5,820 nucleotides of DNA from an uncultured Planctomycetaceae bacterium. GTDB lineage: Bacteria; Planctomycetota; Planctomycetia; Pirellulales; UBA1268. The notes beneath the pieces were generated by a model, which had not been told where the DNA came from, searched no databases, and saw only the letters and a program-made list of their open reading frames with translations. Where the stretch lies: NCBI GenBank assembly GCA_937926325.1, contig CALAZQ010000406.1:1-5820 (forward strand). Reading direction: 5' to 3'. Position 1 is the stretch's first letter, and the number at the start of each line of letters is the position of its first letter. The translations under genes were made by a program, and so were the position numbers. Of the stretch, positions 1 through 5,250 are shown piece by piece.

Positions 1-716
1 GTGCTTTCCACCACCAGCAGCACCAGGAACAGCGGCGTGGCCACCCAGCGGCCCCCCTCCTCGACGAAGAACTTGTCGCCGGCCGGCTTGTTGGTCACCG
101 GGATGAACCGCCGGAAGACCTTCAGCAGGAAGTTGTCCTCCGGGTGCACCTCTTCGCTCGAAAAGGCGAGCTTCAGTCCGGTGTAGACCAGGAAGCCACC
201 GAACAGCCAGAGGATCCAGTGGAACCGCTCGACCAGCTCGGCCCCGACCAGCACAAAGGTCAGCCGCATCAGCACCGCCCCCAGGATGCCCCAGAAGAGC
301 ACCCGATACTGATACTTCAGCGGCACGCCGAAATAGCCAAAGACCACCGCGAAGACGAAGACGTTGTCCATCGACAGTGACCACTCGACCAGGTAGCCGG
401 TGAGAAACTCGATCGCCGCATCACTCCCCAGCCACCACCAGATGAGGCCGTTGAACGACAATGCCAGCGCCGACCAGATGCAGGTCCAGAACGCACTCTC
501 CGACAGCGACGGCTCGTGCGAATGCTTGTGGAAGACCAGCAGGTCGAGGGACAGCAGCACGGTGACAAAGACGGCGAAGGCGGCCCAGTGAATCGTCTGG
601 ATCGGTCCCTCGGCAACCGCCGCTGGAGCGGCGTCGGTCGCTGCCAGCAGCCACGGCATCCCGCTGCCGGTGGTGCCTGCCAAGGCGGAGGTGAGCAGGT
701 TGGTCAGGGCGACCAT
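1..716 (-). CDS. TerC/Alx family integral membrane protein, 3' end outside the window
   Basis: The frame is open from an ATG at 716 down to the window edge, giving 238 complete codons with no stop. The family consists of inner-membrane proteins linked to metal-ion (manganese) export or tellurium resistance. Family motifs in order: LSLDLLVF at 55-62, followed by HKHSHEPSLSESAFW; EFLTGYLVEWSLSMDNVFVF at 103-122, with the acidic membrane residues E111 and D117 typical of TerC; YQYRVLFWGILGA at 135-147; and FHWILWLFGGFLVYTGLKL at 165-183. At least six hydrophobic segments are visible. The fragment stops at LLVVES, just where family members have the next conserved acidic membrane motif, so roughly the last quarter is missing. 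The start is supported by AAAGGA four bases upstream, although M20 is a possible alternative. I looked for the manganese-sensing yybP-ykoY leader often found before alx and saw none in the short upstream gap. Family assignment is sure; the substrate is not. Confidence 0.93.
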   Translation of the reverse strand, partial: MVALTNLLTSALAGTTGSGMPWLLAATDAAPAAVAEGPIQTIHWAAFAVFVTVLLSLDLLVFHKHSHEPSLSESAFWTCIWSALALSFNGLIWWWLGSDAAIEFLTGYLVEWSLSMDNVFVFAVVFGYFGVPLKYQYRVLFWGILGAVLMRLTFVLVGAELVERFHWILWLFGGFLVYTGLKLAFSSEEVHPEDNFLLKVFRRFIPVTNKPAGDKFFVEEGGRWVATPLFLVLLVVES

Positions 717-782
717 GAGATCCTTTCGGTCTGTTTAGGCAGGGAGGGCAGTGTGCGATATCCGCCGAAATCTATTCGAGTG

Positions 783-822
783 GCCGACGATCGACCATGG
801 GCGGTCGTCAGGGCCCGTCGGC
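783..822 (-). repeat. Imperfect hairpin over the stop codon of the hypothetical gene
   Basis: The 7-bp arms GCCGACG (783-789) and CGTCGGC (816-822) enclose a second stem, CGACC (792-796) with GGTCG (803-807). The structure covers the minus-strand stop at 808-810. No T-run follows on the minus strand, so it is at best a weak terminator or a 3'-end stabiliser between the hypothetical gene and terC. Confidence 0.3.
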
Positions 823-1245
823 AGTCAGCCCGCGGACGAGGCTGGCGGTCATCGCCTTGAAGACATGGTGCAGCTGTTGCCAATCCCGATCCTCGGCCTG
901 GCAGAAAATCACATAGCAGGCGGTGGGCAGCTCGAGGCAGCGAAACGCGGCGGTGTTGGTCAGGTCGAGGCAGGAAAAGTTGATGTCGGCCCCGGTCAGG
1001 CGCTGGCCGAACACCGTTTCGGTTGCCGGTTCGCTCTCGAGGTCAGGGTAATCTGCCCGCAACTGGGTGACGGTGGCATCGGCCAGCGCCACCGGGTCGC
1101 TGCCGGCTGGCTGGCGGGAGAGCGACCAGAAGGCCCCGTCGGGGGCCGAAACGCTGACCTGGAGCCCGGCTTCGGGCGAACTGTCGGCCTCGACCGTCCA
1201 GTTGTCGGGGTAGTCAAACTGAACCTCGTCGCGGTGAAACTTCAT
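808..1245 (-). CDS. Conserved-type hypothetical protein, 145 aa, small cytosolic
   Basis: I do not recognise a named function. The protein opens with MKFHRDEVQFDYPDNW, the 'xxFxYPxxW' opening seen in many small alpha/beta proteins of the DcrB/PsbP-like kind, and it resembles short hypothetical proteins common in planctomycetes. No signal peptide or membrane segment is visible, so a cytosolic location is likely. Further landmarks are SAPDGAFWSLSR (33-44), ADATVTQLRADYPDLE (55-70) and the hydrophobic strand CYVIFCQAEDRDW (110-122). Four cysteines (C92, C103, C110, C115) stand out in so short a protein, but they are not spaced as a zinc site. I chose the ATG at 1245 because it begins directly at the domain edge; a start at 1272 would only add MPLLLSRTA. 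The ribosome site is weak (GGAC five bases upstream of the ATG). It lies 91 bp upstream of the TerC gene on the same strand, so the two may be co-transcribed, and it diverges from flhA. Confidence 0.75.
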   Translation of the reverse strand: MKFHRDEVQFDYPDNWTVEADSSPEAGLQVSVSAPDGAFWSLSRQPAGSDPVALADATVTQLRADYPDLESEPATETVFGQRLTGADINFSCLDLTNTAAFRCLELPTACYVIFCQAEDRDWQQLHHVFKAMTASLVRGLTADGP

Positions 1246-1333
1246 AGCTGTCCGGGAAAGAAGAAGCGGCAATCCGAGCGGGGCGGGCGGGGGAAGTACT
1301 GTCTACGGTCAGTTTTGCGGGTGGCAGACAGCT

Positions 1334-1364
1334 GGACAGCAGCAGCCTGCCGCGGCTACTGTCC
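1334..1364. repeat. Imperfect inverted repeat in the divergent intergenic region
   Basis: GGACAG (1334-1339) pairs with CTGTCC (1359-1364), and after a mismatch AGC pairs with GCT, around a short GC-rich loop. It sits in the 166-bp gap (1246-1411) between the divergent hypothetical gene and flhA. A regulator site or an mRNA leader structure is possible. I could not place convincing -35 and -10 boxes for either gene in this gap; the only AT-rich spot is near TATCAA at 1379-1384. Confidence 0.25.
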
Positions 1365-1411
1365 CGACCCCTGTACCCTATCAAACCGGCTGGAAAAGCG
1401 GTTCGCGTCTC

Positions 1412-3514
1412 ATGGTTCGCTCGCCTCGCACCACTGCATTTGCCCAGGGCCTGGCCGGTCAGGCGGCCAATCTCGCCCTGCCGGTGGCGATGCTGCTGGC
1501 CATCCTGGTGGTGCTGGCACCGGTTCCCGCCCCGGTGGTTGACCTGCTGCTGGCAGCCAATCTGACTGTTGCGGTGCTGGCCCTGTTGGGATCCCTCGCC
1601 GCCCGCAGTCCGCTGGAAATGGCGGCCTTCCCCAGTTTTCTGCTGGCCGCCACCCTCGTCCGGCTGGTGCTCAACATTGCCACCACCCGGCTGATTCTGG
1701 CCGAGGCTGGTCGCGGTGGGCCGGCTGCCGCGGGTGAAGTGATCCAGGCCTTCAGCAGCTTTGTCGCGGCCGACAATCTCGTCGTTGGGGCCGTCGTCTT
1801 CGCGATCATCGCGGTGATTCAGTTCGCCGTGCTCACGGCCGGAGCCACCCGCACCAGTGAAGTGGCGGCCCGGTTCACCCTCGACGGCCTGCCCGGCCGT
1901 CAGGCGGCGATCGATGCCGAGGTGGCCGCTGGCGGGCTCACCCGGGATCAGGCCCGGGGTCTGCGGGCCGACCTCCAACGCCAGGCCGAGTTCTACGCCG
2001 GCATGGATGGTGCCAGCCGGTTCGTCCGGGGCGAGGCGGTGGCCAGTGTCGTGATCGTGCTGGTGAATCTTGTCGGCGGCTTTGCCATCGGCATGGGCCA
2101 GCTCGGCCTGCCCGCTTCGCAGGCGGCGGGGCTCTACGCCCGGCTGACCATCGGCGACGGCCTGGCCAGTGCCGTGCCCGCGCTGCTGGTCTCGGTGGCC
2201 ACCGGCCTGCTGCTCTCGCGGTCCACAACCAGCCAGAATCTGCCAACTGAACTGGGCCGCCAGCTCTTTGCCCGCCCGGCCATGCTGCTGGTGACGGCAG
2301 CGTTTTTGGGGGTCTTGGCTCTCTCCAATCTGCCGACGCTGCCGCTGGCAGTGATGGCCAGCGGCGTGCTGGTGGCGGCCTGGCTGGTGCATACGGCCGG
2401 CCCACAGGCGGCCGCGGGGCCGGCGACCAGTGACGCCGGGGCGGCTGCAAAGACCGCCCCGCTGGACGCCATTCTGGGCCGCACCCGCCTGACCCTGCGG
2501 CTCGGCCGAGAATTGGCGAGTCTGGCAGCGGGAGACGAGGCCCCACTCCCGGCCGCAGTGGAAGGCCTGCGGACTCAGCTGGCAGAAACCCTCGGCCTGC
2601 TGCTGCCGGCGGTGACCATTCAGGATGATGCAGCGCTGGCGTCACGAGCCTGGAGGGTCGAGCTCGACGGTGAGCCAATTCTTGAGGCAGACCTGCCGGC
2701 AGGCCGGCAGCTGTTGGTTCCGGCAGCCGACGATGCGGTGACCAAGCAACGCTGGCAACGCGATCCGACTGGCACGATTGTTCTCGCCGACCGGTCGGCC
2801 CGCTGGGGCAGCCCGGCCGAAGCAGAGGAGGTGGCTGCCCGCGGTGGACAGACCTTCGCTGATGCCGCTGCGGTCGCCCGGCTGCTCGAGGATGCCCTCC
2901 TGAAGCGAGCCGACCGGCTGCTCTCCCGCGACCAGACCGCCCGGATGCTCGAATCGCTGCGGGCCACTGAGCCAGCGGTGGTTGAGCAGACTGTGCCTGC
3001 CGTGGTGAGTGTGGCCACGGTGCAGCGAACGCTGCAGTGCCTGTTGCGGGAAGGGCTGCCGATTAAGCCGTTGGCCGGGCTGCTTGAGGCACTGGCCGAT
3101 CATGCCGCCCAGACCAGCGATCCGCAACAACTGGCCGAACATCTGCGGCAGCAGCTGGCCGGCACCATCGTCCGCCGGCTGCGGGGACCGGAGGGCCGGC
3201 TGGCGGTCATCCGGGTCACGCCCGCTGCTGCCCGGCTATTGGCCAGCCCCGGCCGCGAGGCGGCTGAACGGCTGGCGGCTGAGCGGCTGCTGGCCGATCT
3301 GCGGCGGGCGGTGCGGCCCCTGCATGACCGCGGCCGCCGCTGTGCGATTGCCGTCACGGCCGAGCGGCTGGCCGTGGCCCAGCGGCTGCGGGCAGCGGGC
3401 ATCACCACACCGGTGCTGGCCGAGCAGGAGTTGGCCGGGCAGCCGGGGCTGGAAGCATTTGCGGTTGTCGGCGGTGATGCCATCGCCGATCGGCCCGCAA
3501 GCCAGGCCGCTTGA
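1412..3514 (+). CDS. flhA: Flagellar biosynthesis protein FlhA (type III export gate)
   Basis: FlhA forms the nonameric export gate in the membrane at the flagellar base. It couples proton flow to secretion and binds substrate-chaperone complexes through its cytosolic domain. The 700-residue length is normal. The N-terminal half has about eight hydrophobic segments between residues 21 and 327. It carries the family signatures FPSFLLAATLVRLVLNIATT (73-92), the FHIPEP-type loop EVAARFTLDGLPGRQAAIDA (150-169), FYAGMDGASRFVRGE (194-208) and LTIGDGLASAVPALL (245-259). The charged residues R154, D158, D199 and D249 of these motifs are kept. After an Ala/Gly-rich linker (329-350), the cytosolic domain contains RLLSRDQTARMLESL (502-516), VPAVVSVATVQRTLQCLLRE (528-547) and IKPLAGLLEALADHA (551-565), typical of FlhA. 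The usual DPxYGxPAxWI segment is not recognisable. No good Shine-Dalgarno precedes the ATG; the start is chosen because it leaves about 20 residues before the first membrane segment. The sigma-28 and flgM genes downstream favour a flagellar FlhA over a virulence-type SctV. Confidence 0.93.
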   Translation: MVRSPRTTAFAQGLAGQAANLALPVAMLLAILVVLAPVPAPVVDLLLAANLTVAVLALLGSLAARSPLEMAAFPSFLLAATLVRLVLNIATTRLILAEAGRGGPAAAGEVIQAFSSFVAADNLVVGAVVFAIIAVIQFAVLTAGATRTSEVAARFTLDGLPGRQAAIDAEVAAGGLTRDQARGLRADLQRQAEFYAGMDGASRFVRGEAVASVVIVLVNLVGGFAIGMGQLGLPASQAAGLYARLTIGDGLASAVPALLVSVATGLLLSRSTTSQNLPTELGRQLFARPAMLLVTAAFLGVLALSNLPTLPLAVMASGVLVAAWLVHTAGPQAAAGPATSDAGAAAKTAPLDAILGRTRLTLRLGRELASLAAGDEAPLPAAVEGLRTQLAETLGLLLPAVTIQDDAALASRAWRVELDGEPILEADLPAGRQLLVPAADDAVTKQRWQRDPTGTIVLADRSARWGSPAEAEEVAARGGQTFADAAAVARLLEDALLKRADRLLSRDQTARMLESLRATEPAVVEQTVPAVVSVATVQRTLQCLLREGLPIKPLAGLLEALADHAAQTSDPQQLAEHLRQQLAGTIVRRLRGPEGRLAVIRVTPAAARLLASPGREAAERLAAERLLADLRRAVRPLHDRGRRCAIAVTAERLAVAQRLRAAGITTPVLAEQELAGQPGLEAFAVVGGDAIADRPASQAA
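3259..3288 (+). repeat. 15-bp tandem duplication inside flhA
   Basis: Two adjacent 15-base units, GGCGGCTGAACGGCT (3259-3273) and GGCGGCTGAGCGGCT (3274-3288), differ at one base. In the flhA frame they give two successive AAERL steps (residues 617-626) in the helical part of the C-terminal cytosolic domain. The reading frame is kept. Confidence 0.7.
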
Positions 3515-3622
3515 GCCGCTCGAAGTTCGGGTGCTGAGTTTTTCAGACAGAGCCTCAAACCGGGCGGGCTGGGCGGTTCTGGCTGGTTGTCCGGAGATTG
3601 CTGGTGAACGGGGCTGTGGCGG

Positions 3623-3630
3623 GCCGATGA
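3623..3630 (+). promoter_or_regulatory. Sigma-28-like -10 box upstream of the sigma factor gene
   Basis: GCCGATGA matches seven of eight bases of the enterobacterial sigma-28 -10 consensus GCCGATAA. The matching -35 (TAAAGTTT) is poor: GTGAACGG stands at the expected distance. If real, the sigma factor would activate its own gene with a leader of about 110 bases. Low confidence because an eight-base match can arise by chance and the planctomycete sigma-28 consensus may differ. Confidence 0.3.
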
Positions 3631-3643
3631 AATGAAGTTGTGT

Positions 3644-3657
3644 CGCAACACGTTGCG
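3644..3657. repeat. Short palindrome CGCAAC-AC-GTTGCG between flhA and the sigma gene
   Basis: Perfect 6-bp arms are separated by two bases, and an overlapping GTTG...CAAC pair lies just before. The element is 14 bases downstream of the sigma-28-like -10 box at 3623-3630, which is where an operator could act. The cognate protein is unknown. Confidence 0.35.
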
Positions 3658-3692
3658 GCCTACCTTCCCCGCGGCGATCGTGCCGCCACCGG

Positions 3693-3712
3693 TCGGGCCA
3701 GGGATGGCCCGA
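3693..3712 (+). repeat. GC-rich hairpin in the leader of the sigma factor gene
   Basis: A perfect 8-bp stem, TCGGGCCA (3693-3700) with TGGCCCGA (3705-3712), closes a four-base loop GGGA. It ends 19 bases before the AGGAGG ribosome site. The segment GGGAT (3701-3705) could also pair with ATCCC (3727-3731) next to that site, so a translational control role is conceivable. No T-run follows, which argues against a terminator for flhA. Confidence 0.4.
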
Positions 3713-3731
3713 GCCGTTGCAGAGAGATCCC

Positions 3732-3737
3732 AGGAGG
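3732..3737 (+). promoter_or_regulatory. Strong ribosome binding site that fixes the sigma gene's GTG start
   Basis: AGGAGG is followed by a six-base spacer and GTG at 3744. This decides for the GTG start over the in-frame TTG at 3717, which would place the ribosome site inside the coding region. Confidence 0.85.
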
Positions 3738-3743
3738 AATGAC

Positions 3744-4535
3744 GTGGCGAAGGATTTCAAACAGCCCCCGCCGGAGGAGATGCTCGAACTCTGGAAGGAA
3801 TTCAAGCAGGATCAGTCGAACGAAACCCTCCGCAATCGCCTCATCGAAATCTATCTGCCGCTGGTGCGGTACAACGCCGAGCGGATCTGGTCGCGGCTGC
3901 CCGACGGCGTCGAACTCGACGACCTCAGTTCCGCCGGCACCTTCGGGCTGATGGATGCGATCGACGCCTTCGACATGGAACGCGGGGTGAAGTTCGAGAC
4001 CTACTGCGTGCCGCGAATCCGCGGAGCCATGCTCGACGAACTGCGGACCATGGACTGGGTGCCCCGGCTGGTTCGCAGCAAGGCCAGCAAGCTCAACGAG
4101 GCGATCAAGACCCTCGAGGCCCGCATGGGTCGGGCCCCCTCGGACGCCGAAGTGGCCGAGCACATGCAGCTTTCGGCCGAAGAGTTCGAGAAGCTGCTGG
4201 TGGAGGCCAATGCGGTCAGCCTCGTCAGCCTCAACAAAAAGTGGTGCGAGACCGACAGTTCGAAGGATGTCCGCGAGATCGACATTCTGGAGGACAAGAA
4301 GGGCGAGGATCCCACCCGCCGAATCCAGAAGAATGACCTGATGCGGCTGGTCACCAAGGGCCTCAACCGCAACGAGCGACTGATCATCATCCTCTATTAC
4401 TACGAAGAGCTGACCATGAAAGAGATCGGGGCCACGCTCGATCTTTCGGAGAGCCGGGTCAGCCAGATGCACTCGGCCATTGTCGAGCGGCTGCAGAACC
4501 AACTGGTGCCGCGACGACGGGAGTTTGCCGCCTGA
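3744..4535 (+). CDS. fliA: RNA polymerase sigma-28 factor, FliA/WhiG family
   Basis: The 263-residue protein directs RNA polymerase to late flagellar (and often chemotaxis) promoters. The sigma-70 family regions are in order. Region 2 (about 24-101) includes LVRYNAERIWSRLP and ELDDLSSAGTFGLMDAIDAF (57-76), then FETYCVPRIRGAMLDELR (84-101). Region 3 (about 105-185) includes MGRAPSDAEVAEHM and the linker SLVSLNKKW. Region 4 (about 205-255) has LNRNERLIIILYYYEELTMK followed by the helix-turn-helix EIGATLDLSESRVSQMHSAI (227-246). Region 1 is absent and the VPRLVRSKA stretch is present, which is typical of the FliA/WhiG group rather than ECF or housekeeping factors. Translation starts at GTG with an excellent AGGAGG. 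The gene lies 229 bp after flhA and 299 bp before a FlgM-type anti-sigma factor, so a flagellar role is much more likely than the developmental or sporulation roles of WhiG and SigF. The upstream gap may hold its own promoter. Confidence 0.95.
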   Translation: MAKDFKQPPPEEMLELWKEFKQDQSNETLRNRLIEIYLPLVRYNAERIWSRLPDGVELDDLSSAGTFGLMDAIDAFDMERGVKFETYCVPRIRGAMLDELRTMDWVPRLVRSKASKLNEAIKTLEARMGRAPSDAEVAEHMQLSAEEFEKLLVEANAVSLVSLNKKWCETDSSKDVREIDILEDKKGEDPTRRIQKNDLMRLVTKGLNRNERLIIILYYYEELTMKEIGATLDLSESRVSQMHSAIVERLQNQLVPRRREFAA

Positions 4536-4565
4536 CCATTGGTGGCCTGGGCAAGCTGAAGCAGT

Positions 4566-4574
4566 TGTGATAAT
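4566..4574 (+). promoter_or_regulatory. Possible extended -10 promoter for flgM
   Basis: TGTGATAAT combines a TGn extension with GATAAT, a five-of-six match to TATAAT, in otherwise GC-rich DNA and 31 bases after the sigma gene's stop. No good -35 lies at 17-18 bp, as is tolerated for extended -10 promoters. Use would give flgM a leader of about 250 bases containing the hairpin at 4680-4706. Confidence 0.35.
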
Positions 4575-4599
4575 TCACCGGCCGGCTCGAGAAAAATAC

Positions 4600-4628
4600 T
4601 CAAGATTGGTCGGGCGGGATGACGATGA
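4600..4628 (+). promoter_or_regulatory. Weak sigma-28-like promoter candidate upstream of flgM
   Basis: TCAAGATT (4600-4607) matches six of eight bases of the sigma-28 -35 TAAAGTTT, and GACGATGA (4621-4628) matches six of eight of the -10 GCCGATAA. The spacer is 13 rather than the usual 11 bases, so the pair is doubtful. FlgM genes are often under sigma-28 control, which makes the site worth testing. Confidence 0.22.
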
Positions 4629-4663
4629 GAATAGACTGGTGTGGTGAGGGTCGTGATGAGAAT
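4624..4663 (+). repeat. Direct repeat GATGAGAAT, two copies 31 bp apart
   Basis: Identical nine-base units at 4624-4632 and 4655-4663 are spaced close to three helical turns, so both would face the same side of the DNA. They lie in the leader region of flgM. Paired activator or repressor sites are possible; no protein can be named. Confidence 0.35.
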
Positions 4664-4679
4664 CGCGATGACTGAAAAG

Positions 4680-4706
4680 CCCGGATCGTCACGGACGGCA
4701 TCCGGG
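4680..4706 (+). repeat. Stable hairpin in the flgM leader
   Basis: CCCGGAT (4680-4686) pairs with ATCCGGG (4700-4706), and the stem continues as CGTC (4687-4690) with GACG (4694-4697) around a three-base ACG loop, with a two-base GC bulge. That is 11 base pairs, mostly G-C. No T-run follows, so this is not a classical terminator for the sigma gene. It could be an mRNA processing or stability element, or a factor-dependent stop. The 4536-4834 gap holds nothing else that I can identify as a gene. Confidence 0.45.
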
Positions 4707-4821
4707 GGCCATACTGAACGGGGCAAGAGGAAGGCAGACTCGACGAATTCCAGTGAACCATCCGGTTGGTCCCTGCGTAGGGCTATGGCGGAGGGGAAAG
4801 GGAACTCGATCCACGGACTGC

Positions 4822-4827
4822 AAGGAG
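4822..4827 (+). promoter_or_regulatory. Ribosome binding site of flgM
   Basis: AAGGAG lies seven bases before the ATG at 4835. It fixes the start of this small gene and shows that it is translated on its own rather than coupled to the sigma factor gene. Confidence 0.85.
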
Positions 4828-4834
4828 TGCAACC

Positions 4835-5116
4835 ATGAACATTTTCAGCGTCAGTTCAACGCAGGGTGCGGCCTCGGTCGGCGGCGTCAAAGGCGTCGAG
4901 GCGACCGCGGCTACCGGTCGGACCACAGCCGAGGGGCTCAGTAGCGTCAATGACGGTGTGTCGCTCTCGGTCGATGCCGTGCAGGCCGCCTCGTCGGCCT
5001 CCGACATTCGCCTCGATCGCGTCAATGCCATCAAGGCGGCGATCGCCGACGGCAGCTACGAGACGCCCGAGAAGCTTGACATCGCCCTCGACCGGCTGCT
5101 CGACCGGCTGTCGTAA
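4835..5116 (+). CDS. flgM: Anti-sigma-28 factor, FlgM family
   Basis: FlgM binds sigma-28 in the cytoplasm and blocks it until the flagellar export machine secretes FlgM after hook completion. The 93-residue length is typical. The N-terminal half (1-40) is rich in Ala, Ser, Thr and Gly and low in hydrophobic residues, as expected for the disordered export-competent part. DGVSLSVDAVQAAS (40-53) matches the 'DxVxLSxxA' segment of the family. The C-terminal part, DIRLDRVNAIKAAIADGSYE (57-76) followed by TPEKLDIALDRLLDRL, is the hallmark FlgM sigma-binding domain, with the conserved RVxxIKxxIxxGxY pattern. Its position directly after the sigma-28 gene on the same strand supports the assignment strongly. 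It has its own strong ribosome site and a long upstream region. It is followed by two hairpins and is therefore probably the last gene of its transcript. Confidence 0.9.
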   Translation: MNIFSVSSTQGAASVGGVKGVEATAATGRTTAEGLSSVNDGVSLSVDAVQAASSASDIRLDRVNAIKAAIADGSYETPEKLDIALDRLLDRLS

Positions 5117-5128
5117 GCGACCGCTCGG

Positions 5129-5159
5129 AGGCACCGGTAGGCCGCTGACAACGGTGCCT
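5129..5159. repeat. Hairpin directly after flgM
   Basis: Perfect 8-bp arms AGGCACCG (5129-5136) and CGGTGCCT (5152-5159) enclose a 15-base loop. It starts 12 bases after the flgM stop. No T-run follows, so it may protect the 3' end of the mRNA or help the terminator just downstream. Confidence 0.45.
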
Positions 5160-5174
5160 GAAGGGAAAAATCGC

Positions 5175-5215
5175 CACGGCCTCGATTCCTCGGGAATCGA
5201 GGCCGTGTTGCGTTT
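5175..5215 (+). terminator. Rho-independent terminator candidate after flgM
   Basis: A perfect 15-bp stem has its left arm at 5175-5189 and right arm at 5193-5207, closed by a TCG loop, and is followed by TTGCGTTT. The tail is only partly T-rich, so strength is uncertain. On the other strand the stem is followed, after four bases, by a run of five T (complement of 5166-5170), so it could act in both directions. It separates flgM from fur. Confidence 0.65.
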
Positions 5216-5238
5216 GCGGCGGGTGGAACTGGAAGTGC

Positions 5239-5244
5239 TAGACT
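5239..5244 (+). promoter_or_regulatory. -10 box of a probable leaderless fur promoter
   Basis: TAGACT fits the TAnnnT pattern, and its last base lies seven before the A of the fur ATG at 5251. Transcription would then start at or next to the start codon. TTGCGG at 5214-5219 is a possible -35, although a 19-base spacer is long. No Shine-Dalgarno precedes the ATG, which agrees with a leaderless mRNA. Confidence 0.45.
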
Positions 5245-5250
5245 AGACAT

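Noticed and set aside
717..807. Manganese (yybP-ykoY) riboswitch before the TerC gene
   Set aside because: The gap is too short and shows none of the conserved loop sequences.
1280..1293. G-quadruplex in the G-rich tract GGGGCGGGCGGGGG
   Set aside because: Only three separate G-tracts are present; a standard four-tract quadruplex is not formed without splitting the last tract with no loop.
1322..1337. Sigma-54 promoter candidate before flhA (TGGCAG-N5-TGGA)
   Set aside because: The -24 half is good, but the invariant GC of the -12 element is missing.
751..1542. 263-codon open frame on the plus strand across the hypothetical gene and the flhA start
   Set aside because: It runs through an intergenic region and overlaps two better supported genes. 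The composition is low-complexity Gly/Arg without motifs.
1214..2392. 392-codon open frame on the minus strand antisense to flhA
   Set aside because: The product is rich in Gly, Gln, His and Arg with no domain, and the opposite strand encodes an unmistakable FlhA. Long antisense frames are common in GC-rich DNA.
3717..3743. Upstream TTG start adding nine residues to the sigma factor
   Set aside because: AGGAGG lies inside that extension at ideal distance from the GTG at 3744, and the extra residues (MQRDPRRND) do not look like family sequence.
3660..4502. 280-codon minus-strand frame antisense to the sigma factor gene
   Set aside because: It mirrors the sigma-28 gene almost exactly. The plus strand has full sigma region 2-4 motifs and a strong ribosome site.
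4544..4556. Sigma-54-like GG...GC pair after the sigma gene
   Set aside because: The spacing between GG and GC is one base too short, and sigma-54 promoters rarely tolerate that.
4641..4838. 65-codon plus-strand frame in the flgM leader
   Set aside because: It overlaps the flgM ribosome site and start, has no ribosome site of its own, and its Ser/Arg/Gly-rich product shows no motif.
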